Below are positions 36,488 through 45,085 of a DNA stretch of 48,963 nucleotides, in pieces. How positions within the stretch are numbered: the first letter of the stretch is position 1; every line of letters starts with the position of its first letter. The DNA is from Kiritimatiellia bacterium (GTDB lineage: Bacteria > Verrucomicrobiota > Kiritimatiellia > JAQICX01). The notes beneath the pieces are model-generated. The model saw only the letters and a list, made by a program, of their open reading frames with translations, made no database searches and had not been told where the DNA came from. The stretch is from contig JAQICX010000119.1 of assembly GCA_027858345.1 (NCBI GenBank), positions 1 through 48,963 of the forward strand. The letters run 5' to 3'. The position numbers and the translations under genes are program-made.

Positions 36488-37279
36488 ATGCTGACTATTG
36501 ATTCATTAATTGAAATTGACTATATATCATCTGGGTTATTTTCTTCACAATATATTTGGAGACATCCAGCTAGAATTATTGATAGCTATGAAATTATTCT
36601 GGTGACAGCAGGCACTGTCTATTTGCAGGTAGGTGATGATAGATATCAGTTGCAGAGTGGTGACATAGTTGTTTTGAAACCAGATGTTTTACACCGTGGA
36701 TATGCTGATACAAAGGAGAAGGTCGAGTTCTACTGGCTCCACTTCAAAACTAATAATTTTTCATTACTCAGTATTTGTGACCGTTTACATTTAGAAAATT
36801 CTTATAAATGTATAAACCTGTTCAAGCAATTACTTCATACAGCAAATACACCTGGTTATAGTTCAAGAACAGCCGAACTGTACACAGCGCTAATAATTGA
36901 TGAATTAGCTTTTGCATGTAAAAACGGTGATAACTCTGGTTCCAGTTTGGCAAAACAGACGGCAGAATGGGTCAGGATTAATAGTGATAAGAATATATCT
37001 GTTCTAGAAGTTGCTAATCATTTTAAGTACAATGAAAATTATATAAGTAAATTATTCAAAAAGACATTTGAATGTGGACTGAAGTCATATATAAATGACA
37101 AGAAAATAGAGTATGCAAAGAATCTACTAACAAGTACCAATTACTCTGTAAAGCAGATTGCACATATGATGAGTTATGATGATGCAAACCTGTTCATAAA
37201 ATTTTTTAAATATCACGAACAGGTTAGTCCAACTGAGTATCGTAATACATACTGTAACACTCATATGAATAACAGGTGA
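36488..37279 (+). CDS. AraC-family transcriptional regulator
   Basis: A 263-residue regulator. The N-terminal half is a cupin-like sugar-sensing domain ('SYEIILVTAGTVYLQVGDDR', 'QLQSGDIVVLKPDVLHRGY'). The C-terminal half is the double helix-turn-helix of AraC ('ISVLEVANHFKYNENYISKL', 'SVKQIAHMMSYDDANLFIKF'). It most likely controls the divergent GH127 gene and perhaps the GH42 and beta-helix genes in response to an arabinose- or galactose-type sugar. A GTG at 36473 in the same frame is an alternative start. Confidence 0.9.
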   Translation: MLTIDSLIEIDYISSGLFSSQYIWRHPARIIDSYEIILVTAGTVYLQVGDDRYQLQSGDIVVLKPDVLHRGYADTKEKVEFYWLHFKTNNFSLLSICDRLHLENSYKCINLFKQLLHTANTPGYSSRTAELYTALIIDELAFACKNGDNSGSSLAKQTAEWVRINSDKNISVLEVANHFKYNENYISKLFKKTFECGLKSYINDKKIEYAKNLLTSTNYSVKQIAHMMSYDDANLFIKFFKYHEQVSPTEYRNTYCNTHMNNR

Positions 37280-37467
37280 ACTCAATAAAAATGAAAAAAA
37301 GCATGTCTGCCCAGAGTGCGGGACGGAGATACTTCTTCCGAAATAGCACCGTCTGATGCAGAACAACGGGAGCCTCGCAAGCTCGGCACCGTGACGCCGG
37401 ACGTTGGACAAAGAAGATGAAAAGACTGATTTCAAAAATACAGCCAGAAGAATGCAACACGTGGTAA
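37280..37467. other. Gene-free stretch before the hydrolase relic
   Basis: There is no gene. It has a more GC-rich middle with inverted words 'ggagcctcgcaagctcgg' (37369-37386). Its composition differs from the flanking genes, and it may be repeat debris joined to the relic that follows. Confidence 0.4.
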
Positions 37468-37701
37468 CTCAAAGTGGGCAATATTGCACCTCTGGCCGAA
37501 CATAATGTGCCAATATTGCATGTTTATGGAGATGCTGATGAGGTTGTTCCATGGGAGGAAAACACCGGGGTTGTTGCCGAACGATATAAAGCTTTGGGAG
37601 GAAGTGTCGAACTAATTTCAAAGCCTGGAGTAGGCCATCATCCACATGGATTAGATGCCCCCTCACCAATAGTCGATTTTATTATGCAGCATACACTTTA
37701 G
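37468..37701 (+). pseudogene. Alpha/beta-hydrolase C-terminal fragment
   Basis: About 75 residues reading 'NIAPLAEHNVPILHVYGDAD', 'EVVPWEENTGVVAERYKALG' and 'SKPGVGHHPHGLDAPSPIVD'. This is the C-terminal third of an alpha/beta-hydrolase, with the acid (Asp in GDAD) and the catalytic histidine in 'GVGHHPHG'. The nucleophile half is missing. An in-frame stop (37465-37467) lies directly upstream, so only this piece is left. Its family is often found among glycan-degrading genes in this phylum. Confidence 0.8.
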
Positions 37702-37789
37702 TGGCAAATCTAAAATGGGGCTTCCGTTCATACATCAAAAATACGTCTGAAAATTGCAAAAGCGAAAGCCGAACCGCATATTCGTAGCC

Positions 37790-38026
37790 CTTAATTTTTC
37801 GGTTGGACAAGAAAATATCTGTTTGAGCCAACAAAATCAAGGAATTAGGTGCTACTTTTTGCTTTTTCAGGTGATACTTATGAAAATTTTATTTAAAAGT
37901 CGGGGTGAAGCACCCCGACCCTACAAAATAACTGCGAATCAACCTTTTAGCTTTGATTGCAGCATCCGCAACTGTAGGGTCGGGGTCCGTGACCCGCCAA
38001 AAAGGATATTCAACCGAAAAATCTAG
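37790..38026 (-). mobile_element. Repeat family A, copy A2 (MITE-like, 237 bp)
   Basis: The ends are ccttaatttttcggttgga (37789-37807) and 'ttcaaccgaaaaatctagg' (38009-38027). Inside are 'gtcggggtgaagcaccccga' with 'ccctaca', and 'tgtagggtcggggtccgtga' with 'cccgcc'. It is the reverse-oriented relative of A1 (17111-17350), matching over most of its length. It lies between the hydrolase relic and the beta-helix gene. Confidence 0.88.
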
Positions 38027-38172
38027 GTTCGTAGCTTTGCTGGGCATTTTGTTGCTGATTAAATACTAATAATTTATTATTATATATCCTTTGCATGTAA
38101 TTCGATATATGATGTAGTCGTTGGCAAACTAATAATTTATTTTAATAATATGAATGTAAGGAACAATAATTA

Positions 38173-38298
38173 ATGAAACCTGAATATGATACCAGTAAAC
38201 CTGTCGAGAAATTTGTTGATGAAGGAGATTCTAACATCTGGATTGCTCCGCATGCACGTATGAGTGAACCTTTAGTTTATACACATTGTCATGAATAG
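38173..38298 (+). CDS. Short 41-residue open frame overlapping the beta-helix gene
   Basis: A 41-codon frame (MKPEYDTSKPVEKFVDEGDS...) with a ribosome-binding site (taagga, about 38157-38162). Its last codons overlap the start of the 1157-residue gene by 8 bp (atgaatag), as in translational coupling. It matches nothing I recognise. It may be a leader peptide, or the start of a lost gene. Its ending 'PLVYTHCHE' resembles the cupin entry of AraC-type proteins, but that is weak. Confidence 0.4.
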   Translation: MKPEYDTSKPVEKFVDEGDSNIWIAPHARMSEPLVYTHCHE

Positions 38299-41200
38299 AT
38301 TCATTAAAACTATATTGCCAGGATTTCTTTTTGTCTTAATCATCAACTGCTGTTTGGCAGATATGAATCTGATTTCCATGGACAAATGGAGTCGAATGAG
38401 AGATGCCTTGGTCAGAGATCCTTCCTGTCACCGTTTTTATTCCTTTAAGACAGATGGAGGGTCTTATCTGGATCTGACAGGTAAAGGTACAAAGAATATG
38501 TACTATGCTTCGTCGGACAAGGGCGTTTTAAAAATGGGTTCAGGTCGTATTGACGGAGTGGAATCCGTCAGTCTTGATGAAGATGTTTTGCTTGCTGATC
38601 GCTATGGTGACACGAATGGTGCATTTTCTGTTTCTGTCTGGATAAGACCGTATGGTATTGGCAGGCGTCAGGTAAATGATAACTTTTCAGGCATGATCAC
38701 CAGTAGTGGTACCGGCTATTATGATGGTTGGCGATTGGTGATTTTTGATACGGCAAGATTTATGCCGACGTTTGAAATTGGAATAGGAGAACGCTCTATC
38801 GGGCTTACATCAAAGCGTCCATTATGTCTTGGGTTCTGGAATAGTGTTGTTGCAACCTGGGATAAGCAGGAAATGCGAATATACATAAATGGGTATTTGG
38901 GAGCATCAAAAAAATTTTCAGGTCCAAGAGTTCCTGCCAAAGGTGATCTTAATGTCGGATTCAGGCATTATGGGGTCGGTTCTTTAAAAATGGATGCAGA
39001 TGAAATAGCCATATTCAACAGGGCTCTGACCTCAAAAGAAGTTGTGGAAATTAGCCTGCTTGAAAAAATTAAGATTTCAGACCAGGATTGGGAAACAGTA
39101 GAGAATATACAGTTAACTGACACGCCAGAAGCATTTGTAACCCAGCTTAAAAATATAATCAGTTCTCAGGGGAATAATCAGCAGTTTAAACTTTGGCTTG
39201 AAATTCTGTTAGTAGAAAAACAGCTGACACAGGGAGCTTTTGCAGATATTGTTGATAAAATTGCTCAGTTATATCAGAGTTCTGATGCTCCACCTAATTT
39301 GCAGGGAGAGCTCTGCGTCGATATTCTAAATTATCTTTCTTATGAAGATGTGATGCTGCCTGCCGACATTTTAAGACAGATAATCAGTTCCATAAAGCTT
39401 AGTGGTAAAGATAAACTTATATGTTATGAAGCATTGGCCCGCAGTTATGTTGCCTCCAAAAACAAAACAGGAGTTAAGGATGCTTTCGAGAAGCTTCTTC
39501 TGGAAAAAGATCTGCCTGTTTCTGAAGCAGATGTTCGCCTTAAATATGCAATGTATTTAACTCAGTCAGGCTTGATCGATTCAGCTGCAGAGCAATACGA
39601 TATTGTTGCAAGTCAGACTGAAAGTGTAAATTTAAAAGTTGTTGCAATGATTTCTAAAGCTGCAATGTTGAAAGACGGTGGAAGGTATGAAAGTGCGATT
39701 GCGACTTGTGAGACAGTCCTCGGAATCGATGGGGTGATGTTATATCATAAGATGGAGGCTGAAGAGCTTAAAGAGCAGTGCCTGAGTCTTAAAAATGGAA
39801 AGCAGATTACTGAATTTAATGCCGATCTTCCGGATCTTCCTGAAACAGAACTTACTCTGTTTCTGGCTACGGATGGCGATGATGAAAATAGCGGAACAAT
39901 TGAAAAGCCTTTTGCAACTCTTGATAAAGCCAGAGATGTGCTGAGAGAGTATCGCCGAAAATATGGTTCTCTTCCCAAAGGTGGAGTCAGGGTGTATCTG
40001 CGTGGTGGAACATATAAGATGGACTCATCTTTTGTGCTTGGCAAAGAAGATTCAGGCACAACTGATGCACCTGTTGTTTTTTCGGCGTATAAGAATGAAA
40101 CGCCTGTTTTAACAGGAGGTTTCAAAGTTAAGGATCTCAAGAAAGTTGACGATGAAATTTTGGCAAGATTGCGACCTGAAGCCCGTGGTAAAGTTTATCA
40201 GGCAGATTTAAAAGAACAGGGAATTAGAACTCTGTTTCGCCAGCAGGGGTATGGTTTCGGTATTGGAAACAGCAAAATTCTTTCTGTCTATGAAAACGGA
40301 GAATTTCTGCAGCTTGCAAGGTGGCCAAATGAAGAGTCTGTTTTTGTTGATAAAGTTTTTGATGACGACAATTGTACCTTTGGGTTTAATAATTCAAGGG
40401 TTGAAAACTGGAAAAATGCAAATGAATTGTTTGTCAACGGGTTCTGGTATCATCTGTGGGCGGAAATGGCTTTACCTGTTAAAAGTATTGATGTGGTTAA
40501 CAATTCTGTCACAGTTGAGACTTTTCCTCAATATGGCTTTAAGAGTGGACGTCCATTCTACTTTATGAATCTACTTGAGGAAATAGATCAGCCCGGGGAG
40601 TGGTATATAGATACAGAGAACGGCATTTTATACATTTGGCCTAAATATAAACCTATGACAAAAGAAATTGTGGTGACAGAACTTGATAAAGTAATTTTTG
40701 AAGCTGTTGGAGTACGCAATCTGATTGTTGAGGGGATTGATTTTAAATATACTCAGGGAGAGGCCATTCTTTGGGTTAACTGTTCAGACTCGGCAATAAT
40801 AGGCTGCTCTTTCAAAGGAATAGGTGCAACAGCCTTAAAAGTTTTAGACTGCCGAAAAGTGAAAATCTTCGGTAATAGCATGAGGGAACTGAATCATGGA
40901 GGTATGCATGTTAGCGGAGGAGACAGAAAAACACTTGAATCTTCAGACATTGTTGTTGAGAATAATGATGTGGGATATTTCGGTCTGTCAACCAAAACCT
41001 ATGTTCCCGCTGTTCTGATGGAAGGTGTCGGTATAAAAGTTTCTCACAACTATTTTCATCATGCTCCATCAAGTGCTATTCGTGTTGAGGGCAACAATCA
41101 TCTGATAGAATATAACTTTGTGGAATTTGTTGTTCAGAAGTCAGATGATCAGGGAGGTATAGATATATGGGGCGATGCATCATATCGCGGTTGCATAATG

Positions 41201-41764
41201 CGGTATAATTACTGGAAAGATATTTATGGTTCAGATATTCCGTGCGGGGTGGCTGGAATCAGACTTGATGATGCAATATCCGGAATGTTTATTTTCGGTA
41301 ATATATTTGAACGGACATCACGAGCTAATTTCGGAGGGGTACAGATTCATGGTGGACACATGAACTATGTGGAAAACAATCTCTTTGTTGACTGCCGATA
41401 TGCGGTAAGCTTTTCACCATGGGATATGAAACGCTTCAACAATTATGTGAACAATGATATTGCATACAAACTTTATAAAAACGTTGATATAGAAAAACCA
41501 CCATATAGCACAAGCTATCCTACTCTTATGTACCTAAAAGATCCTGAAAAACATAACTTTAATACTGTCTGGTGTAATATTATAAAGGGTGCAGAAAAAC
41601 CATGGAACAATGCTCCCAAAAACACTGATTTTTTGAACAATCTTGAGTATATAAAGTTTGACGTTAAGGATGCGGCCAGGAATATTGGAACATTCAGAGC
41701 CATTCCAGTTGATAAAATCGGCACATATAAGCATGATAGAAAAGCTAGAGCATTGAACAAATGA
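38291..41764 (+). CDS. Secreted LamG/right-handed beta-helix multidomain protein (GH141-like)
   Basis: An 1157-residue exported protein. A signal peptide (1-24) is followed by a LamG/concanavalin-like domain (about 90-255, 'AFSVSVWIRPYG', 'DADEIAIFNRALTSKEV'), an alpha-helical TPR-like middle (about 290-500), and a long beta-helix domain from 525 ('LFLATDGDDENSGTIEKPFA', 'GGVRVYLRGGTYKM') with right-handed coils to about 1130. The beta-helix opening and the 'RWPNEESVFVDKVF' and 'WYIDTENGILYIWP' motifs resemble GH141-type enzymes (fucosidase/xylanase). Catalytic residues are not assigned. It is likely in the periplasm or outside the cell, acting on complex glycans. Confidence 0.85.
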   Translation: MNRFIKTILPGFLFVLIINCCLADMNLISMDKWSRMRDALVRDPSCHRFYSFKTDGGSYLDLTGKGTKNMYYASSDKGVLKMGSGRIDGVESVSLDEDVLLADRYGDTNGAFSVSVWIRPYGIGRRQVNDNFSGMITSSGTGYYDGWRLVIFDTARFMPTFEIGIGERSIGLTSKRPLCLGFWNSVVATWDKQEMRIYINGYLGASKKFSGPRVPAKGDLNVGFRHYGVGSLKMDADEIAIFNRALTSKEVVEISLLEKIKISDQDWETVENIQLTDTPEAFVTQLKNIISSQGNNQQFKLWLEILLVEKQLTQGAFADIVDKIAQLYQSSDAPPNLQGELCVDILNYLSYEDVMLPADILRQIISSIKLSGKDKLICYEALARSYVASKNKTGVKDAFEKLLLEKDLPVSEADVRLKYAMYLTQSGLIDSAAEQYDIVASQTESVNLKVVAMISKAAMLKDGGRYESAIATCETVLGIDGVMLYHKMEAEELKEQCLSLKNGKQITEFNADLPDLPETELTLFLATDGDDENSGTIEKPFATLDKARDVLREYRRKYGSLPKGGVRVYLRGGTYKMDSSFVLGKEDSGTTDAPVVFSAYKNETPVLTGGFKVKDLKKVDDEILARLRPEARGKVYQADLKEQGIRTLFRQQGYGFGIGNSKILSVYENGEFLQLARWPNEESVFVDKVFDDDNCTFGFNNSRVENWKNANELFVNGFWYHLWAEMALPVKSIDVVNNSVTVETFPQYGFKSGRPFYFMNLLEEIDQPGEWYIDTENGILYIWPKYKPMTKEIVVTELDKVIFEAVGVRNLIVEGIDFKYTQGEAILWVNCSDSAIIGCSFKGIGATALKVLDCRKVKIFGNSMRELNHGGMHVSGGDRKTLESSDIVVENNDVGYFGLSTKTYVPAVLMEGVGIKVSHNYFHHAPSSAIRVEGNNHLIEYNFVEFVVQKSDDQGGIDIWGDASYRGCIMRYNYWKDIYGSDIPCGVAGIRLDDAISGMFIFGNIFERTSRANFGGVQIHGGHMNYVENNLFVDCRYAVSFSPWDMKRFNNYVNNDIAYKLYKNVDIEKPPYSTSYPTLMYLKDPEKHNFNTVWCNIIKGAEKPWNNAPKNTDFLNNLEYIKFDVKDAARNIGTFRAIPVDKIGTYKHDRKARALNK

Positions 41765-42056
41765 AACGCTGTAAAGATTTTATTCGAGGACGACGTTGGG
41801 CTTTAAAAAAAATCAAGTAATAGCAAGCCTATTGCGTATTTTTTTGAAAGATTCAACGGAAGCCGCAGGACAAAGATTTACTGCGTTTCATGAGCGAAAT
41901 TCTCTAAATAGGACTTCCTGTTTAATGCATGCTTCCTTAGGCTTCTTTCTTAATGAGAAAAATAGAAAGGAGCAACGAACAAAGTGAGTGGCAAAAATGG
42001 CTTTCCAAACTTAACTAAAAAAGATTATATAACTGTAAAATTAAGGTGTTTTAAAA
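41765..42056. other. Gene-free stretch after the beta-helix gene
   Basis: No recognisable gene is present. A 19-codon frame rich in Lys and Arg begins at the stop of the previous gene (41761) and is not called. The segment 41985-42020 (containing 'aatggctttccaaactta') is the reverse of one at 17379-17425 next to A1. Confidence 0.45.
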
Positions 42057-42360
42057 ATACCTTAGTTTTTAGGTTGGAGCAGATAACATGCGTTTGAGCT
42101 AATAGAATTAGCAGAAAATACATCTTTTTATCACCCAATGGGTGATAAGTAAAAGAAATAGTTTATTATGACAATGAGGAATAGGCCATTCACTACGTTA
42201 ATTGCTTTAGCCTATTGTTTGTTATGAGTGGCTAATGCCCCTCTCTCAAGTTCGAGTGTCGCTCCCATTCCAACAAGACAATATTAATCTGCAAGTTTGG
42301 GAGTCCCGGAATGCGGGATCCTCGTTCTCATAAAGTGTCTCAACCGAAAAATTGAGGGTG
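42057..42360 (+). mobile_element. Repeat family A/B (B-type), copy B3, with nested module E
   Basis: The left end 'ccttagtttttaggttgga' (42059-42077), followed by bases like those of A2 ('gtttgagctaatagaatta'), and the right end 'tcaaccgaaaaattgagg' (42341-42358) are inverted. Between them are 'gggtgataa', 'ttattatgacaatgagga', module E (42181-42258), 'tcgctcccatt', and the conserved arm 'gggagtcccggaatgcggga' plus 'tcctcgtt'. This copy joins the A-type left end to the B-type core, so A and B are one family with exchangeable interiors. Confidence 0.85.
42181..42258 (+). repeat. Module E, copy 2 (nested in family B)
   Basis: This segment contains 'ataggccattcactacgtta', 'attgctttagcctattgttt' and 'gttatgagtggctaatgccc'. 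It is the inverse of 22991-23072, nested there in family C. It fills the slot that holds a short hairpin in copies B1 and B2. Confidence 0.82.
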
Positions 42361-42467
42361 TTTTAAAAAGATTGAAAATTGGGTTTCTTTACAACTATTT
42401 TAATTGTACAATATAAGAAATGATTTTAGGTGCAAGATACTGTGAATATACAAAACAGGAAATTATG

Positions 42468-44510
42468 ATGAAGTATTATATAAGTTCGAAATTAAAGAAG
42501 ATGATGCACGGAGGCGATTATAATCCTGATCAATGGATTAATACTCCGGAAATCTGGGATGAAGATATGCGTCTGATGAAACTGTCAGGATGCAATGTGA
42601 TGTCGATTGGAATCTTTGCATGGGCTGCGTTGGAACCTGAAGAGGGGATATTTGAATTTGGTTGGCTTGATACGATTATGAATAAACTGGCAGATAATGG
42701 TTGTTATGCTGTGCTTGCAACTCCCAGTGGTTCAAAGCCAGCATGGTTGAGTCGTGCTTATCCAGAGGTGTGCCGGGGCGATGCCGATGGTCACAGGCAA
42801 CCACACCATGGACGTCATAATCACTGTAGGACATCTCCTGTTTACAGAGATAAGTCTCAGCTTATTAACAGAAAACTTGCTGAAAGATATAAAGATCATC
42901 CAGCTGTATTGGTATGGCATGTGTCAAATGAATACAATGGTCAGGATTGTCATTGCAAGTTGTGCTACAAGGCTTTTCAGGATTGGTTGAGAGTGCGCTA
43001 TGATAACGATATAAACAAACTAAATCATGCGTATTGGTCTGCTTTCTGGTCTCATACTTATCCTGATTGGAGCTATGTTGAACCTGTTGACCCAAGCATA
43101 CACGGACTGATGCTGGACTGGGAACGTTTTAAAACAAAGCAGACAATTGACTTTTTCAAAAATGAAATAGTACCTTTAAAAGAGTTGACCCCTGATATTC
43201 CTATTACCACAAATTTTATGACCGAATCAAAAACGCTCGATTACTGGGCTTTTGCCAAAGCTGTGGATGTTATTTCCTGGGATTCATATCCTGGATGGCA
43301 TGAAAAGGGTGATGATGTTAAAGAGGCTGCACGCATAGCTATGCATCATGATATAAATCGTTCTATGAAAAATGGTAAACCATGGATGCTTATGGAGAGT
43401 GTACCAAGTATTCCAACAAGAGGGCGTGTTAAAAAGCGTAAAGAACCTGGAATGCATCTGTTGTCAAGTCTTCAGGCTGTTGCACATGGTTCAGATACTG
43501 TCCAATATTTTCAATGGCGCAAGAGCAGAGGTGGACTGGAAAAATTTCATGGTGCTGTTGTCGATCATGTTGGTACAGAGAATACACGAGTTTTTCGTGA
43601 TGTATCTGAGGTTGGGCACAAATTGGCAATGCTTGATGATGTGGTTGGAAGCACTGTAAAAGCCGATGTTGCATTAATTCTTGATTGGGAGAACGAGTGG
43701 GCTCTAGATTTAGGTGCAAAAGTATACTTAGGAGATAATGTTAAGTACAGGGAAGAGTGTGTAAGTCATTATACACCATTTTGGGAAAATAGTGTTTCTG
43801 TTGATGTGATTGATCAGACTTGTAGTCTGGACAGTTATAAACTTGTTGTAATACCTATGTCTTATATGCTCAGACCTGGTTTTGCTGATAAAGTTGCCAG
43901 TTATGTTGAGAATGGTGGTACAGCAGTGATGACATATTGGAGCGCTGTTGTTAATGAATCTGATTTGTGCATGCTTGGAGGAATACCTGGACAAGGACTG
44001 AGAAAAGTGTTTGGAGTATGGGAGGAGGAAAGTCAAAGCTATTATAAAGATGAGACAGTTTCTTTTTCAGTGATAGCAAACAATTCGCTGGGTCTGACAG
44101 GCAGTTATAAAGCTGTTGATACCTGTTCGGTTGTTCATGCAGAGGGTGCAGAAGTCTTGGCTGTTTTTGAAGATACATATTTTGCAGGTTCTCCGGCTAT
44201 AACAGTAAATTCGTATGGCAAGGGTAAAGCTTATTATCTTGCCTGTCGAAATAAAACAGAGTTTCTAAATGATTTCTATGAAAAATTGATTGCAGATTTG
44301 TCTGTCAAAAGATGTCTTGTTGGTTTGCCGGAAGGTGTTGTTGCTCTGAATAGAACTGATGGTGAAAATAAATACACTTTCTTAATGAACTTCAATGACG
44401 ATGCCAGAACAGTCGCATTTGATGATACATATATCGATTTGTTGACAGGAAAGAGTGTTGCCGGTTCCGTAAACATGAAAAAATTTGATGTGATGGTGCT
44501 TGAATCTTAA
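42468..44510 (+). CDS. GH42 beta-galactosidase
   Basis: A protein of about 680 residues in family GH42. It opens 'YYISSKLKKMMHGGDYNPDQ', then the A-domain barrel with acid/base Glu155 in 'HVSNEYNG' and nucleophile Glu310 in 'WMLMESVPS'. A zinc cluster is visible as 'CHCKLC' plus an upstream Cys ('VCRGD'), as in several GH42 enzymes. A trimerisation domain and a small beta domain follow. There is no signal peptide, so it is cytoplasmic and probably hydrolyses beta-galactosides or alpha-arabinopyranosides. ATG 42468 has agga seven bases upstream; 42420 is an alternative. Confidence 0.93.
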   Translation: MKYYISSKLKKMMHGGDYNPDQWINTPEIWDEDMRLMKLSGCNVMSIGIFAWAALEPEEGIFEFGWLDTIMNKLADNGCYAVLATPSGSKPAWLSRAYPEVCRGDADGHRQPHHGRHNHCRTSPVYRDKSQLINRKLAERYKDHPAVLVWHVSNEYNGQDCHCKLCYKAFQDWLRVRYDNDINKLNHAYWSAFWSHTYPDWSYVEPVDPSIHGLMLDWERFKTKQTIDFFKNEIVPLKELTPDIPITTNFMTESKTLDYWAFAKAVDVISWDSYPGWHEKGDDVKEAARIAMHHDINRSMKNGKPWMLMESVPSIPTRGRVKKRKEPGMHLLSSLQAVAHGSDTVQYFQWRKSRGGLEKFHGAVVDHVGTENTRVFRDVSEVGHKLAMLDDVVGSTVKADVALILDWENEWALDLGAKVYLGDNVKYREECVSHYTPFWENSVSVDVIDQTCSLDSYKLVVIPMSYMLRPGFADKVASYVENGGTAVMTYWSAVVNESDLCMLGGIPGQGLRKVFGVWEEESQSYYKDETVSFSVIANNSLGLTGSYKAVDTCSVVHAEGAEVLAVFEDTYFAGSPAITVNSYGKGKAYYLACRNKTEFLNDFYEKLIADLSVKRCLVGLPEGVVALNRTDGENKYTFLMNFNDDARTVAFDDTYIDLLTGKSVAGSVNMKKFDVMVLES

Positions 44511-44517
44511 GCATGCA

Positions 44518-44659
44518 GAAGCTAGAGCATCAAAACGTCCTGTCTGCTTAAAACGTACACAGAATCAACGGTAACGCTGGCGTTAAGTTTTTGAAGCTTA
44601 TACCAAAATTCGCCATTAATATTGACATGCTTATAGCTTAATGGTTCTGTTTAATGCAT
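44518..44659 (-). pseudogene. Decayed copy of the GH127 5' end
   Basis: On the minus strand, the frame reads 'LSYKHVNINGEFWYKLQKLN', then 'ASVTVDSVY', and after a frameshift 'FKQTGRFDAL'. This parallels the first 46 codons of the GH127 gene at 34558-36387 ('LSYKLVNIDGGFWYKLQKLN', 'SNVIVNSVY', 'FKETGRFDAL'). A stop follows the start (atgcattaa), and the copy ends abruptly beside the GH42 stop. The similarity also extends into the upstream bases (tttattattt). Confidence 0.85.
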
Positions 44660-45085
44660 TTTATTATTTAGGGCATCCTGTTCAATTCATAACCACGGTT
44701 TTAACAAGGTGTTATGTTCTTTCAAACACAATCGAAGTGCAAGGTTTTTAGTGTCTTTTGCCTAAAAAGCTTGCAGATGAACTTTAACATAAAGTTATAT
44801 GATTTATGAATTTGTAATGCGATATCACGCAAACTCTTGCACTGCAAGTTATCCCGCAGAGCGGGACCGCGGGCTAAAGGCGAAAATGCTTTAAATCAAG
44901 ATTTCACGTAATCTCACATTAAACAGTAAGCCCTATTTACTTTTTTCACGTGCTACGTATTAAGTTTTATGTAAACTCCTGCCTTGATGGACTAGCAGAA
45001 GCTAGCTGTTTGTTTGTCTTCTGTAGCCGCATCGCCACGGCCGGAAAAAGGTTGATAGGTTTCGAAGCACCACCATGTACCGTTT
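44660..45085. repeat. Gene-free stretch containing family D copy D2
   Basis: Copy D2 (44762-44926, minus strand) contains 'ctaaaaagcttgcagatgaa', 'atgaatttgtaatgcgatat', 'cccgcagagcgggaccgcgg', 'gctaaaggcgaaaatgcttt' and 'cacgtaatctcacattaaac'. It matches D1 except for the central hairpin. A 'gactagcagaagctagc' hairpin (44990-45006) follows. The rest shows nothing recognisable. Confidence 0.8.

Noticed and set aside
37754-38026. Open frame of 90 codons
   Set aside because: It lies mostly within repeat copy A2 and has no family resemblance.
41761-41820. 19-codon Lys/Arg-rich frame after the beta-helix gene
   Set aside because: Too short, no ribosome-binding site of its own, and no recognisable family.
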